Shown: in pieces, positions 17,692-26,374 of the stretch
Layout of the letters: each line of letters begins with the position of its first letter
Position numbering within the stretch: position 1 is the first letter of the stretch
DNA from: Pirellulales bacterium
GTDB taxonomy: Bacteria > Planctomycetota > Planctomycetia > Pirellulales > Lacipirellulaceae
Reading direction: 5' to 3'
Length of the DNA: 64,000 bases
Assembly: GCA_028279215.1 (NCBI GenBank)
Contig: JANQOF010000054.1
Coordinates: forward strand, 1 to 64,000
The notes under the pieces: generated by a model
Database searches by the model: none
The model's input: the letters and a program-made list of their open reading frames with translations, nothing else
What the model was told of the DNA's origin: nothing
Made by a program: the position numbers and the translations under genes

Positions 17692-18708
17692 ATGAAAACA
17701 CGAGTCGCCATTCTCGGAGCCTCCGGCTACACCGGCCTGGAACTCATTCGGCTGTTGCTTCGGCACCCGCAGGTTGAAATTACTGCGCTTGGCAGTCGTC
17801 AGCAGGAGAACCCGCACGTATCAGAGATTCATCCACAGCTTGCTGGGCAGTTAGACTTGCCGCTCGAACCACTCTCGGCCAAAGAAGTCGCCGAGCGCGC
17901 CAATGCTGTGTTCTGCTGCCTGCCGCACGGAGCGAGCGCCGAAATGGTGGCGCAACTACTCGCCTTTGGGCTGAAGGTAGTCGACTTCAGCGCCGACTAC
18001 CGGTTGGACAACCAAGACGTTTATCAGCAGTGGTACGGTGTGGAGCATCCCGATGCGGAGCGACTTGGCAAAACTGCGTATGGTTTGCCTGAGTTGTATC
18101 GCGAACGAATCAAGGACGCACAATTGGTAGCCAACCCCGGATGCTATCCAACGTCCGCCATCTTGGCGCTCTTTCCGCTGTTGAAGTCGAGCGACGTGAA
18201 GCCCGACGGTATCATTGTCGACAGCAAGAGCGGAGTGTCGGGCGCGGGGCGTACTCCGAAACAGGCTTTTCACTATCCCGAGTGCAACGAGAGTGTCGCC
18301 GCCTACGGTGTGGGCACGCATCGCCACACTCCCGAAATCGCCCAGTATTTGACCGACGCGGCTGGCACAAAAGTAGACGTGATATTCACGCCCCACCTGA
18401 TACCGATGGATCGTGGAATCCTCAGTACGTGCTATGCGCCGCTTCGTAGCGATCAGGTCGATCAGGTTCAACTGCTTGATACCCTGCGGAGCTTCTACCA
18501 AGACGAACCGTTCGTTGAAGTAGTCGACACATTGCCGGCGACCAAGCACGTATCGGGCACCAATCGCTGCCATCTGACTGCGCGCGTTGTAAACGGGCGC
18601 GCCGTGGTGGTTAGCGCCATCGACAACCTGATCAAAGGCGCTAGCGGCGCGGCCGTGCAGAACTTCAATTTGATGGTTGGATTCGACGAAACGATGGGGA
18701 TCGATTAG
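17692..18708 (+). CDS. argC: N-acetyl-gamma-glutamyl-phosphate reductase
   Basis: 338 aa from ATG 17692 (MKTRVAILGASGYTGLELIRLL); an upstream in-frame ATG at 17629 is less likely because the Rossmann motif should be near the N-terminus. NAD(P)-binding GASGYTG, the catalytic Cys in VANPGCYPTSAIL, VDSKSGVSGAGR and HRHTPEIAQ are present. Third step of arginine synthesis. It precedes argJ by about 95 bp. Confidence 0.96.
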   Translation: MKTRVAILGASGYTGLELIRLLLRHPQVEITALGSRQQENPHVSEIHPQLAGQLDLPLEPLSAKEVAERANAVFCCLPHGASAEMVAQLLAFGLKVVDFSADYRLDNQDVYQQWYGVEHPDAERLGKTAYGLPELYRERIKDAQLVANPGCYPTSAILALFPLLKSSDVKPDGIIVDSKSGVSGAGRTPKQAFHYPECNESVAAYGVGTHRHTPEIAQYLTDAAGTKVDVIFTPHLIPMDRGILSTCYAPLRSDQVDQVQLLDTLRSFYQDEPFVEVVDTLPATKHVSGTNRCHLTARVVNGRAVVVSAIDNLIKGASGAAVQNFNLMVGFDETMGID

Positions 18709-18802
18709 CCGCGCTGCGGATTGCAGAGGTAAGCGGACCGAAGGCGGCCCTACCGCACTGAACGATAGGGCGAACGACAGAACACGTTCGACGAGATTCA
18801 CA

Positions 18803-19996
18803 ATGAGCGCACGATTCCCCACAGGATTCTCTGGCAATGCGGTTCACGCTGGAATCAAGCAGACCGCCGGCAAGGAAGACGTAGCCATTGTGTTGTCGGA
18901 TCGTTCAGCGGTCGGAGTGGGCGTGTACACGCAAAACCTCGTGTGCGCTGCACCCGTTACCTTCGACCGAGCGCTGACGCCCAGCGAATCGATTCGCGCC
19001 GTGGTGATCAACTCCGGAATTGCGAATGCGTGCACCAGCGATCGTGGCGACGAGGATTGCGCGAAGATGGCCGACCTCGTGGCCCAAGCGTGTGGACTGG
19101 ATTCCAATCAAACACTTGTGCTATCGACCGGTGTAATTGGCGTGCATCTTCCGATGGACAACATCGCGAGCGGCATTCGGGCGTGCGCCGCCAAACTTGG
19201 GAGCGATGACGACTCGCTCGAGCGGACCGCACGCGGCATGATGACGACCGACACGGTGCCAAAGCTCTGCGGACGCGATATTCAGATCGACGGAGTCGAC
19301 CTGAATATCACCGGCTTAGCCAAGGGCGCGGCGATGATCGGCCCCAACATGGCGACCATGCTGTCGGTGGTGATGACCGATGCCAACGTTGCCGCCCGCG
19401 ATGCTCACCTGGCGCTAAAGGACGCAGTGAGCGAGACGTTCAATTGCATCAGCGTCGACGGCCACACCAGCACCAACGACACCGTGCTTCTGCTGGCCAA
19501 TGGGGCAGCGGGGGGACCGATGATCGAAGGTCGAGGGCTAGCCGCCTTTCGCGCAACCCTGTTCGAAGTGTGCGAAGACCTGGCCCAATCGATTCCAGCC
19601 GACGGAGAAGGTGCCACCCATTTGGTAACCGTCGAAGTGCATGGCTGCCGGACGCGGGCCGAGGCGGTGAAGATCGGCAAGACGATTGCCGACAGTCCGC
19701 TGGTGAAGACGGCCATCGCTGGAGCCGACCCCAACTGGGGCCGCGTGGTGTCTGCGGCTGGTTACGCCGGCGTGCCGTTCAACCCGCAAGCGGTGAGCCT
19801 GCACATCAACGGCATGCTGGTGTACGAGCGCGGCGCCCCGATCGACTTCGACGCCGAGGCAATCTCGAAGTCGATGGCTAGTGAAAAGGAGACGAGCTTG
19901 CTGCTGATTCTCGACGAGGGTTCGGCTGCCGCGCGGTTTTGGACTACGGATTTGACGGCTGAGTACGTCCGACTGAACGCCGACTACACCACATGA
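18803..19996 (+). CDS. argJ: Bifunctional glutamate N-acetyltransferase / amino-acid acetyltransferase
   Basis: 397 aa from ATG 18803 (MSARFPTGFSGNAVHAGIKQ); an in-frame ATG at 18677 would overlap argC and lacks support. The self-cleavage and catalytic site KGAAMIGPNMATMLSVVMTDA contains the nucleophilic Thr, and SVDGHTSTNDTVLLLANG and AGADPNWGRVVSAAGYAGVPF are ArgJ signatures. It recycles acetyl groups in the arginine pathway. The 3' end overlaps the K+ channel start by 4 bp. Confidence 0.96.
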   Translation: MSARFPTGFSGNAVHAGIKQTAGKEDVAIVLSDRSAVGVGVYTQNLVCAAPVTFDRALTPSESIRAVVINSGIANACTSDRGDEDCAKMADLVAQACGLDSNQTLVLSTGVIGVHLPMDNIASGIRACAAKLGSDDDSLERTARGMMTTDTVPKLCGRDIQIDGVDLNITGLAKGAAMIGPNMATMLSVVMTDANVAARDAHLALKDAVSETFNCISVDGHTSTNDTVLLLANGAAGGPMIEGRGLAAFRATLFEVCEDLAQSIPADGEGATHLVTVEVHGCRTRAEAVKIGKTIADSPLVKTAIAGADPNWGRVVSAAGYAGVPFNPQAVSLHINGMLVYERGAPIDFDAEAISKSMASEKETSLLLILDEGSAAARFWTTDLTAEYVRLNADYTT

Positions 19997-20991
19997 CCGC
20001 ATTATCGCGGATTCGCCAGGCGCTGCTCGCACTTGCCATTGTGTTCCTCGTGGCAGTCGTGGGGCACCGCGTCATCACGGGCTCCGACTGGCTCACCAGC
20101 ATTTATTTCGTTGTCATTACTGTCTCGGGGGTTGGCTACTCCGAGACCAGCAATTTTCCGCCAGAGCTGCAGTTATTCTCGATATTCGTCATTCTGGTCG
20201 GTATGTTCGTCGTGGGCTATACGATCACGCTGCTGCTGCAAGGAATGATCGAAGGGCAAATCTATCGCACGTTGGGATTTCGGCGCATGACACACGAGAT
20301 TGAAGAGCTACATGGGCACACGATCATTTGCGGCTTTGGACGGATGGGTAAGACGCTGGCCGACGAGTTTTCGTTGCACAAAGTGCCGTTTGTGGTGGTC
20401 GACTCCGACAGCGAGACTGCACTGGCCGCGCGCGCCGACGGGTTGTTGGTGGTAAGCGGCGACGCACTGGACGAAGAGACTTTGGTAGCCGCTGGAATCG
20501 AGCGAGCGCAGGTGTTCGTCGCCGCTTTGCATTCCGACGCCGACAACGTGTTTCTTACGCTTACTGCGCGCAATCTCAACCGCAATCTCCGCATCATTGC
20601 TCGCGGCGAGTTGCCGCCCACGGAGAAAAAGCTCCGCCAAGCCGGCGCGAACGACGTGGTGTTACCCGCGGTGATTGGGGCTCGAAGGATGGCGTCGCTG
20701 GTGACCCATCCACACACGGCCGAGCTGCTCGGGCTGATCACCGATAGCCAATCGTTGGACGCCGACCTAGAGGAGCTTACCATTCGAGAGGAATGCCCGC
20801 TGGTTGGTCAGACCATTCGCGAGTTGGCACTGAGTACGAAACATCACGTGCTGATCATCGCCATTCGTCGCCACGATGGCGAAATGGTGTTTGCGCCGGA
20901 TGCTGGCACTGCATTTGCCGCCGGCGACACGATGATCGTCATGGGGAAGAGTAGCGATTTGGCAGAATTTCAGGCGAAACACCGGTTATGA
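19993..20991 (+). CDS. Two-TM potassium channel with cytoplasmic RCK (TrkA-N/TrkA-C) domains
   Basis: 332 aa. Layout: TM1 (about 8-26), pore helix and filter (about 33-50), TM2 (about 60-84), RCK N-lobe with the Rossmann motif IICGFGRMGKTLADE (about 113-127), then a TrkA-C domain to the end. The family admits K+ through the inner membrane under ligand control. The filter reads TVSGVGYSE where canonical channels read TVGYG, so selectivity may differ. It overlaps argJ by 4 bp; whether this reflects common expression only is unclear. Confidence 0.88.
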   Translation: MTALSRIRQALLALAIVFLVAVVGHRVITGSDWLTSIYFVVITVSGVGYSETSNFPPELQLFSIFVILVGMFVVGYTITLLLQGMIEGQIYRTLGFRRMTHEIEELHGHTIICGFGRMGKTLADEFSLHKVPFVVVDSDSETALAARADGLLVVSGDALDEETLVAAGIERAQVFVAALHSDADNVFLTLTARNLNRNLRIIARGELPPTEKKLRQAGANDVVLPAVIGARRMASLVTHPHTAELLGLITDSQSLDADLEELTIREECPLVGQTIRELALSTKHHVLIIAIRRHDGEMVFAPDAGTAFAAGDTMIVMGKSSDLAEFQAKHRL

Positions 20992-21181
20992 CCGCGCTTA
21001 CCTCCTCAAGGGAATTTATGCGCATCGGCACGGTTGGAACGACCATTGTTGGCAAAACTTGCCCGATTCGCTCCATTTTGCCGCATTCGAAGGTGGGCCA
21101 GCGGATTAGAATTGAGGGTCGGCTTCTCGAGGTATGGGGGGCTTTTTGTACCGAGCCGGCCATCACCACTGGAGGCTTTGT

Positions 21182-22078
21182 ATGTTTCGACACGGGGTAT
21201 TCCTCGCACCGGCAACCGCGATCCTAGGCGCCACGCTGCTTCTTGCGCCGATTGCCGTTGCTCAGCAGGTAGAATCTGCCGAGCACGCCGAAACCGTTGC
21301 CTCGTTCAACTTGCCCATCCCCCGCGCTGATGATCAGCGGAGCAAACACCCGCTGTACCCCGCGATGCAACTAGCGGAACGAGTGCGGGAGTCGATCGCC
21401 GAAAACGTACACGACTATACCTGCACGATCGTGCGGCGAGAACGGGTGGCCGGAAAGCTCGGCAAGCACGAGTTCATCAACGCGAAGATTCGTTACGGGC
21501 AAGGCGAAGCCGTGTCGCCGTTCAGCGTTTACCTCCGATTTCTTAAGCCGGCCAGCGTCGAGGGTCGCGAAGCGTTGTTCGTCGATGGCCAGCATGGCGG
21601 TAAGGTGTTCGTCCGGCGTGGCGGTCAGAGAATGGCGTACGTCAGTAGCTATATAAAGCCCGACAGCCGATTGGCGATGAGGGAAAACCGCTACCCAATC
21701 ACCGAGGTTGGATTCGAGCGACTGACCGATCGGCTGATCGAGGTCATTGAGAACGACATGCTATACGACGAATGCGAGGTGACGTTCTACAAAGGCGCCA
21801 AAGTCAACGGCCGCTCGTGCACGCGTGTCGAAGTGGTGCATCCGATCGAGCGTGACCACTTTGAGTTTCATCGCGCCATGGTGTTTGTCGACGACGAGTA
21901 CCTGCTTCCGGTAGGGTATGCGTCGTTCTATTGGCCGCGCGAACCGGGTGGTAAGCCTCGGCTGCTCGAAGAGTATATTTACACCGACGTCGAACTGAAT
22001 GTTGGGCTCACCGACGCGGATTTCGACCGCGACAACCCCAAGTATGGGTTTACCCGCAAGCGCGACGCCGTGAACTGA
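21182..22078 (+). CDS. Exported DUF1571 family protein
   Basis: 298 aa from ATG 21182, supported by GGAGG at 21171-21175. A signal peptide (MFRHGVFLAPATAILGATLL to about AVAQ) is followed by the DUF1571 core: DYTCTIVRRERVAGKL, then VYLRFLKPASVEGREALFVDGQHGGKV, DRLIEVIENDM, CTRVEVVHP and a C-terminal LLEEYIYTDVELNVGLTDADFD. The family is abundant in planctomycetes, exported, and may have a lipoprotein-binding-like fold; the role is unknown. Confidence 0.85.
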   Translation: MFRHGVFLAPATAILGATLLLAPIAVAQQVESAEHAETVASFNLPIPRADDQRSKHPLYPAMQLAERVRESIAENVHDYTCTIVRRERVAGKLGKHEFINAKIRYGQGEAVSPFSVYLRFLKPASVEGREALFVDGQHGGKVFVRRGGQRMAYVSSYIKPDSRLAMRENRYPITEVGFERLTDRLIEVIENDMLYDECEVTFYKGAKVNGRSCTRVEVVHPIERDHFEFHRAMVFVDDEYLLPVGYASFYWPREPGGKPRLLEEYIYTDVELNVGLTDADFDRDNPKYGFTRKRDAVN

Positions 22079-22337
22079 CCGGCGCTTGTGGAATCGACAC
22101 TCGCGCGCTCAATTATTCGACACCAAGCGCGGGCGATGCTGCGCAAAGCGACACTTGGTGCCGCAATTCTTGCCGCGTCGGCGGAGCGCGATGAATCGCT
22201 CGCCTTTTCTTGACTAAACGTGTTGCGGAGCCCCAAATCTCGTGTGTATGGTGGGGGCGGAACAGACCACTCGCCTGGTAAGCGACTTTGTGATCTGGGC
22301 CGGTCATCGGTGCACAGAAGGAGAAAGGCAAACCTCA

Positions 22338-23357
22338 ATGCGAAACACTCTATCTCGCCCTTGCAGCCGTGGATTCACATTGGTCGAACTGCTGGTGGTG
22401 ATCGCCATTATTGGCATCTTGGTCGCCCTGTTGCTGCCCGCAGTACAGGCGGCTCGCGCCGCGGCACGTCGAAGCATGTGCAAGAACCACCTCAAGCAGC
22501 TTGGCCTCGCGGTATTGAACTACGAAACCGGTCGCCGACATTTGCCGCCAAGTACATTGGTGTATCTCGGCACTGGCGAGACGCCCAACAACGGTTCATG
22601 GGGCGTGCACGGCCGGATTTTGCCCTACATCGAACAAGAGAGTCTGCAGAATCTGGTTGACCTTGAGGCGGGATGGGACGCCCAACAGGCCATAAGCGAT
22701 GTACGTATTGAGGTCTTCCAATGCCCTAGTGATGCGAAGGCTGCTGAACCGCGCGTTTTCACCGATGGTCGCCCGACGCTATGGCCAACCAACTACGGGT
22801 TCAATCTGGGGACTTGGTTTGTGTACGATCCGGCAACCGACCGCGGCGGCGACGGGCCGTTTTACCCGAATAGCGAGCTTCCGTTGCGCCGCATCACCGA
22901 CGGCACCTCGCACACGCTTCTGGTCGCCGAGGTGAAAGCGTGGACGTCTTACACCCGTAACGGTGGACCAGCGACGACCGACATACCGAACACCATCGCC
23001 GAAGCAACTGCTATGGTGGAATCAGGCGAGAAAGAGAAAACTACCGGACACACCGAATGGCCCGACGGTCGGGTGCACCACACCGGCTTCACCGCCACAA
23101 TGACACCTAACACGTACGTTCCGTACGTTATGGACGGTTTTGAGGTCGATGCCGACTACAACTCCTGGCAAGAAGGCAAGAACGGAAGTGAAGGGAGTCC
23201 CACCTACGCAATGATCACCTCTCGCAGCAACCACCCCGGCATTGTGCAGGTGGCAATGATCGATGGGTCGGTGCAAACGGTGAACGATGAAGTCCATCTC
23301 TTGGTGTGGCGAGGCATGGCGACGCGGGATGGCGGAGAAATACCATTGGATGAATGA
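22338..23357 (+). CDS. DUF1559 family protein with prepilin-type N-terminus
   Basis: 339 aa from ATG 22338. The N-terminal RGFTLVELLVVIAIIGILVALLLP is a type IV prepilin cleavage/methylation signal with Glu at +5; the C-terminal signature H-x9-DG (His-Pro-Gly...Asp-Gly) is seen in SNHPGIVQVAMIDGSVQ. This is the large planctomycete DUF1559 family, exported by a type II/IV pilus-like system. Function is unknown; possible structural or secretion pseudopilin. Alternate upstream start 22242 is unlikely since the signal must be N-terminal. Confidence 0.92.
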   Translation: MRNTLSRPCSRGFTLVELLVVIAIIGILVALLLPAVQAARAAARRSMCKNHLKQLGLAVLNYETGRRHLPPSTLVYLGTGETPNNGSWGVHGRILPYIEQESLQNLVDLEAGWDAQQAISDVRIEVFQCPSDAKAAEPRVFTDGRPTLWPTNYGFNLGTWFVYDPATDRGGDGPFYPNSELPLRRITDGTSHTLLVAEVKAWTSYTRNGGPATTDIPNTIAEATAMVESGEKEKTTGHTEWPDGRVHHTGFTATMTPNTYVPYVMDGFEVDADYNSWQEGKNGSEGSPTYAMITSRSNHPGIVQVAMIDGSVQTVNDEVHLLVWRGMATRDGGEIPLDE

Positions 23358-23386
23358 CCAATCGCCAGAAGCGTGCTACAAACTGC

Positions 23387-23413
23387 ACCCTCTCACGCTT
23401 AGCGGGAGAGGGT
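23387..23413. terminator. Bidirectional hairpin between convergent genes
   Basis: Arms ACCCTCTC / GAGAGGGT, with an inner stem CGCT/AGCG, lie between the plus-strand DUF1559 gene and the minus-strand SDR gene. It is a short member of the same CCCTCTC...GAGAGGG repeat type as 14224-14332. Without a T-run it is a weaker terminator candidate. Confidence 0.6.
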
Positions 23414-23430
23414 ATTGCAACTGGCATTGG

Positions 23431-24438
23431 TCACTTCCTTAGCCAGCCCTCGCTGTGATACCAAGCGATTGTTTCGCGGTAACGCCCTTCGAGCGAGGCG
23501 GCGGGACGGAAGTTCATTTGCGAGACGATTTTCTCCGTCGAGCAGACCCAACCGGTGGCGGTGCCCTCGCGGTACTTGTCGAGGTTCAGCGGCGCAGGTT
23601 TCCCTCGCGCTCGGCCCATCAGTTCGCTGGTGAGCGCCGCTGTGTAGAGCGCCCACTTGCGAACTTTGAGAATTCGAATCCGCTGGTCTAACGCATTGGC
23701 AATCATTCGTCCCATTTCTGTGTAAGACGAAGGTGCAGGGTCGGCGACGTAATAGACGCCGGTGCCGCGCGGATTGGTAGGGTCGAGTCGCTCGCCGTGT
23801 CGCGCCACGAGCAGTAGCGCGGCGGCCAGGTCGTCGGAGTGCACCAGCGAAAGCGGTAATCCAGGGCGATGCACAACGTGAATGCCAGTCTTCAGCAGCG
23901 ACTCAACGAGCAACAAACCGGCGCGATCGCCCGGCCCAAAGACCACCGGCGGACGCATGATCGATGTCGGCACTTCGGCAGCCCACTCGCGGGCCGCCAG
24001 TTCGCCGGCCAGCTTACTACGTCCATAGTTCGAAACCGGCTGCGGCAAGTCTTCTTCACGCGCTGCGCTGCCCGGCGGCGAGGGTCCCGCGGCGGCCAGC
24101 GAACTGGCGACAATCAGCACCGGAGGATTCGACTCGGCGGCGCACGCCGCCGCGATATTCGCCGTTCCAATTTCGTTGACGTGAGCAAACGCGTCGTAGC
24201 TCGGCGCGATCGTCCGCCCGGCCAGATGGAACACAAAGTCGACGCCGCGAACGGCTGCCGACAAGGTCGCGTCGTCGGTCACGTCGCCTTCCATCAGGTG
24301 CACGCCGAGCGGCACGAGTAGCGACGTATCGGACGACCCGCGAACCAGGCAGCGCACGTCGCCGCCGGCTGCTTGCAGCTCGCGGACGAGCCGAGGCCCG
24401 ATAAATCCCGTCGCACCAGTTACCAGACATCGAGGCAT
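23431..24438 (-). CDS. NAD(P)-dependent epimerase/dehydratase (extended SDR)
   Basis: 335 aa. Rossmann start CLVTGATGFIGPRLVREL, DVTD, HLAG, SSLAAAG and the active-site YGRSK (YxxxK) identify an extended SDR. The C-terminal SDR substrate lobe ends FRPAASLEGRYRETIAWYHSEGWL. It likely acts on a nucleotide sugar or a sterol-like substrate; the sequence alone does not say. Divergent from the following GNAT-like gene with a 62-bp gap, and convergent with the DUF1559 gene. Confidence 0.85.
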   Translation of the reverse strand: MPRCLVTGATGFIGPRLVRELQAAGGDVRCLVRGSSDTSLLVPLGVHLMEGDVTDDATLSAAVRGVDFVFHLAGRTIAPSYDAFAHVNEIGTANIAAACAAESNPPVLIVASSLAAAGPSPPGSAAREEDLPQPVSNYGRSKLAGELAAREWAAEVPTSIMRPPVVFGPGDRAGLLLVESLLKTGIHVVHRPGLPLSLVHSDDLAAALLLVARHGERLDPTNPRGTGVYYVADPAPSSYTEMGRMIANALDQRIRILKVRKWALYTAALTSELMGRARGKPAPLNLDKYREGTATGWVCSTEKIVSQMNFRPAASLEGRYRETIAWYHSEGWLRK

Positions 24439-24500
24439 AAATCGTTCGGGCGAGCCGGTTGATGTATCGCGATTTGCCTTGGGCGTTTACACTCCGCCCT

Positions 24501-25625
24501 ATGGCCGAAGTTCGCATCATACCGGTTTCGTCGCGGCGAGAGCAGCGTGAATTCCTCGACCTGCCGTGGCAACTCTACCGTGGCGACGCCAATTGGGTGC
24601 CGCCGCTACGGCTCGAGCAGCAAGGACTGGTCGGGTTCCGCCGCCATCCATTCCATCAGGACTCCGACACCCAAGCGTTTATCGCCCAGCGCGACGGAGA
24701 AACTTGCGGGCGGGTGTTGGCCATCGTCAACCACACGCACAATCGTTGGCACAACGACACGCTCGGGTTCTTTGGTTTCTTCGAGTCGATCGACGACCGC
24801 AACGTCTCAACATCTCTCTTTCGCGCGGCATGCGAGTGGCTATCGGAGCGGGGCATGACTGAGGTCCGTGGACCGACCAATCCTTCGATCAATTACGAGT
24901 GGGGCTTGCTGACCGAAGGCTTCGACTCGCCGCCGATGTTCATGATGACCTATAACCGGACGTACTACCCGGAACTGATCGAGGCGGCCGGCTTTCAAAA
25001 GGCGCACGACCTATACGCTTACTGGGGCCACGTCGACATGCTAGGGTCGATGAGCGAAAAGCACCGCATGATCGACGAAGGCATCCGCGAGCGATTCGGC
25101 GTGAAGTTGCGACCGCTCGATCGCAAGCGATTTCGATCCGACGTGAACATGTTCCTTCACATCTACAATCAAGCGCTATCAGGCACTTGGGGTTTCGTGC
25201 CGCTTTCGGAGGCAGAAGTGCATACGCTCGGAGGGCAGTTGCGCCACCTGATCGTGCCGGAGCTAACGCTCGTCGCCGAGGTCGATGGGAAACCGATTGG
25301 GGTGATTTTTGGTCTACTCGATTACAACGGCCGCATTCGCGAGATGGACGGCCGGTTATTTCCCTTTGGGTTCCTAAAGCTGCTCACTCGGCGAAAGGAG
25401 ATCAAACGCATGCGAGTGGTGAGTGCGAACGTGCTGCCCGAGTTTCAAAACTGGGGCGTCGGCATCACCTTGGCCCGCGGCCTCATCGACCCGGTACTGA
25501 AACACGGCGTCGAGGAAGCCGAGTTTTCCTGGGTGCTCGAATCGAACGACCTATCGCGCAAGACACTCGAAAAAGCGGGCGCGAAGCGGTACAAGACGTA
25601 TCGGTTGTATCAGAAAGAGTTGTAG
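24501..25625 (+). CDS. GNAT-fold N-acetyltransferase-like protein
   Basis: 374 aa from ATG 24501 (MAEVRIIPVSSRREQREFLDLPWQLYRGDANWVPPLR). The N-terminal block with DxxWVPPLR, and the C-terminal stretch VVSANVLPEFQNWGVGITLARGLIDPVLKHGVEEAEFSWVLESN, which looks like an acetyl-CoA binding region, fit a widespread but uncharacterised GNAT-related family. An in-frame ATG at 24459 would add 14 residues. Substrate unknown. Confidence 0.7.
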   Translation: MAEVRIIPVSSRREQREFLDLPWQLYRGDANWVPPLRLEQQGLVGFRRHPFHQDSDTQAFIAQRDGETCGRVLAIVNHTHNRWHNDTLGFFGFFESIDDRNVSTSLFRAACEWLSERGMTEVRGPTNPSINYEWGLLTEGFDSPPMFMMTYNRTYYPELIEAAGFQKAHDLYAYWGHVDMLGSMSEKHRMIDEGIRERFGVKLRPLDRKRFRSDVNMFLHIYNQALSGTWGFVPLSEAEVHTLGGQLRHLIVPELTLVAEVDGKPIGVIFGLLDYNGRIREMDGRLFPFGFLKLLTRRKEIKRMRVVSANVLPEFQNWGVGITLARGLIDPVLKHGVEEAEFSWVLESNDLSRKTLEKAGAKRYKTYRLYQKEL

Positions 25626-25724
25626 CGCTGACTTGGACGCGGCTGAAGTAGACACTGGTGAGCGATGCGAACGCGCGATTGGACTCCGTTTTACCGATGC
25701 GTACTGCCACGACTAGAGCGATGC

Positions 25725-26360
25725 TTACAAGATCATTCCAGATTGGCACTGAATCGCATAATCGCGGATTTCCGGAGTAAGGTCTTGACGGCGCAGGAAG
25801 TCCGTAAGTTTCGGGTCGACGAAATCGGGTAGAGCATCGCGTTGATGACCTAGACAATGGAGGAATGATTCTTGAACTGCCGCGTGGCTATGAGACAGTC
25901 CCAAAACAATCAGAGGTTCGACGAGTTTGATTTGGTCTGGCGACCTGTTGAACGTCAGATACTCGAGGCCACCCATATCCCACATCATGTAGCAGGCAGT
26001 ACTGAATCTGTCGCCACGGTCAGAGTGGCTGAATTTGTCTTCGCAATGTTTGGCAAAACCGGTTGAGTAAAGAGATTCCATCGACTGATAGAAGGCACTG
26101 AATCCGCTGGACACCGATTCGTCCAAGACGTCGTGGATCATTCCAGACATGCAACCATAAGTGTACCAGATGGCAGTGCCAACGGTATCGACCCCGTGGT
26201 GATCGATTATCGATTCAATTTCGAGGTTGAATTGGTTAAGAAGTTTCTGTGCATTCTCGCATGTGCCGTATTCGAAGTCGGTGTCGCCTTCTGAAATGGC
26301 GTCGAGTACGAACAGGTCAAACATACGATAAGTCCAGCCAGTCAACGGCACGTCCCGCAC
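25725..26360 (-). CDS. Unrecognised helical protein
   Basis: 211 aa from a GTG at 26360; an internal ATG at 26324 is an alternative. I do not recognise a family. Sequence is rich in acidic, aromatic and Met residues, predicted mostly helical, and the C-terminal part (VLGLSHSHAAVQESFLHCLGHQ) resembles a HEAT-type repeat. No signal peptide. Base composition is AT-richer than neighbours, a hint of transfer. It starts 14 nt after the Ntn hydrolase stop codon, so it may be cotranscribed with that gene. It could be an immunity-like or accessory protein; I would not assign a function. Confidence 0.5.
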   Translation of the reverse strand: MRDVPLTGWTYRMFDLFVLDAISEGDTDFEYGTCENAQKLLNQFNLEIESIIDHHGVDTVGTAIWYTYGCMSGMIHDVLDESVSSGFSAFYQSMESLYSTGFAKHCEDKFSHSDRGDRFSTACYMMWDMGGLEYLTFNRSPDQIKLVEPLIVLGLSHSHAAVQESFLHCLGHQRDALPDFVDPKLTDFLRRQDLTPEIRDYAIQCQSGMIL

Positions 26361-26374
26361 ATGCGCACGGTCCT

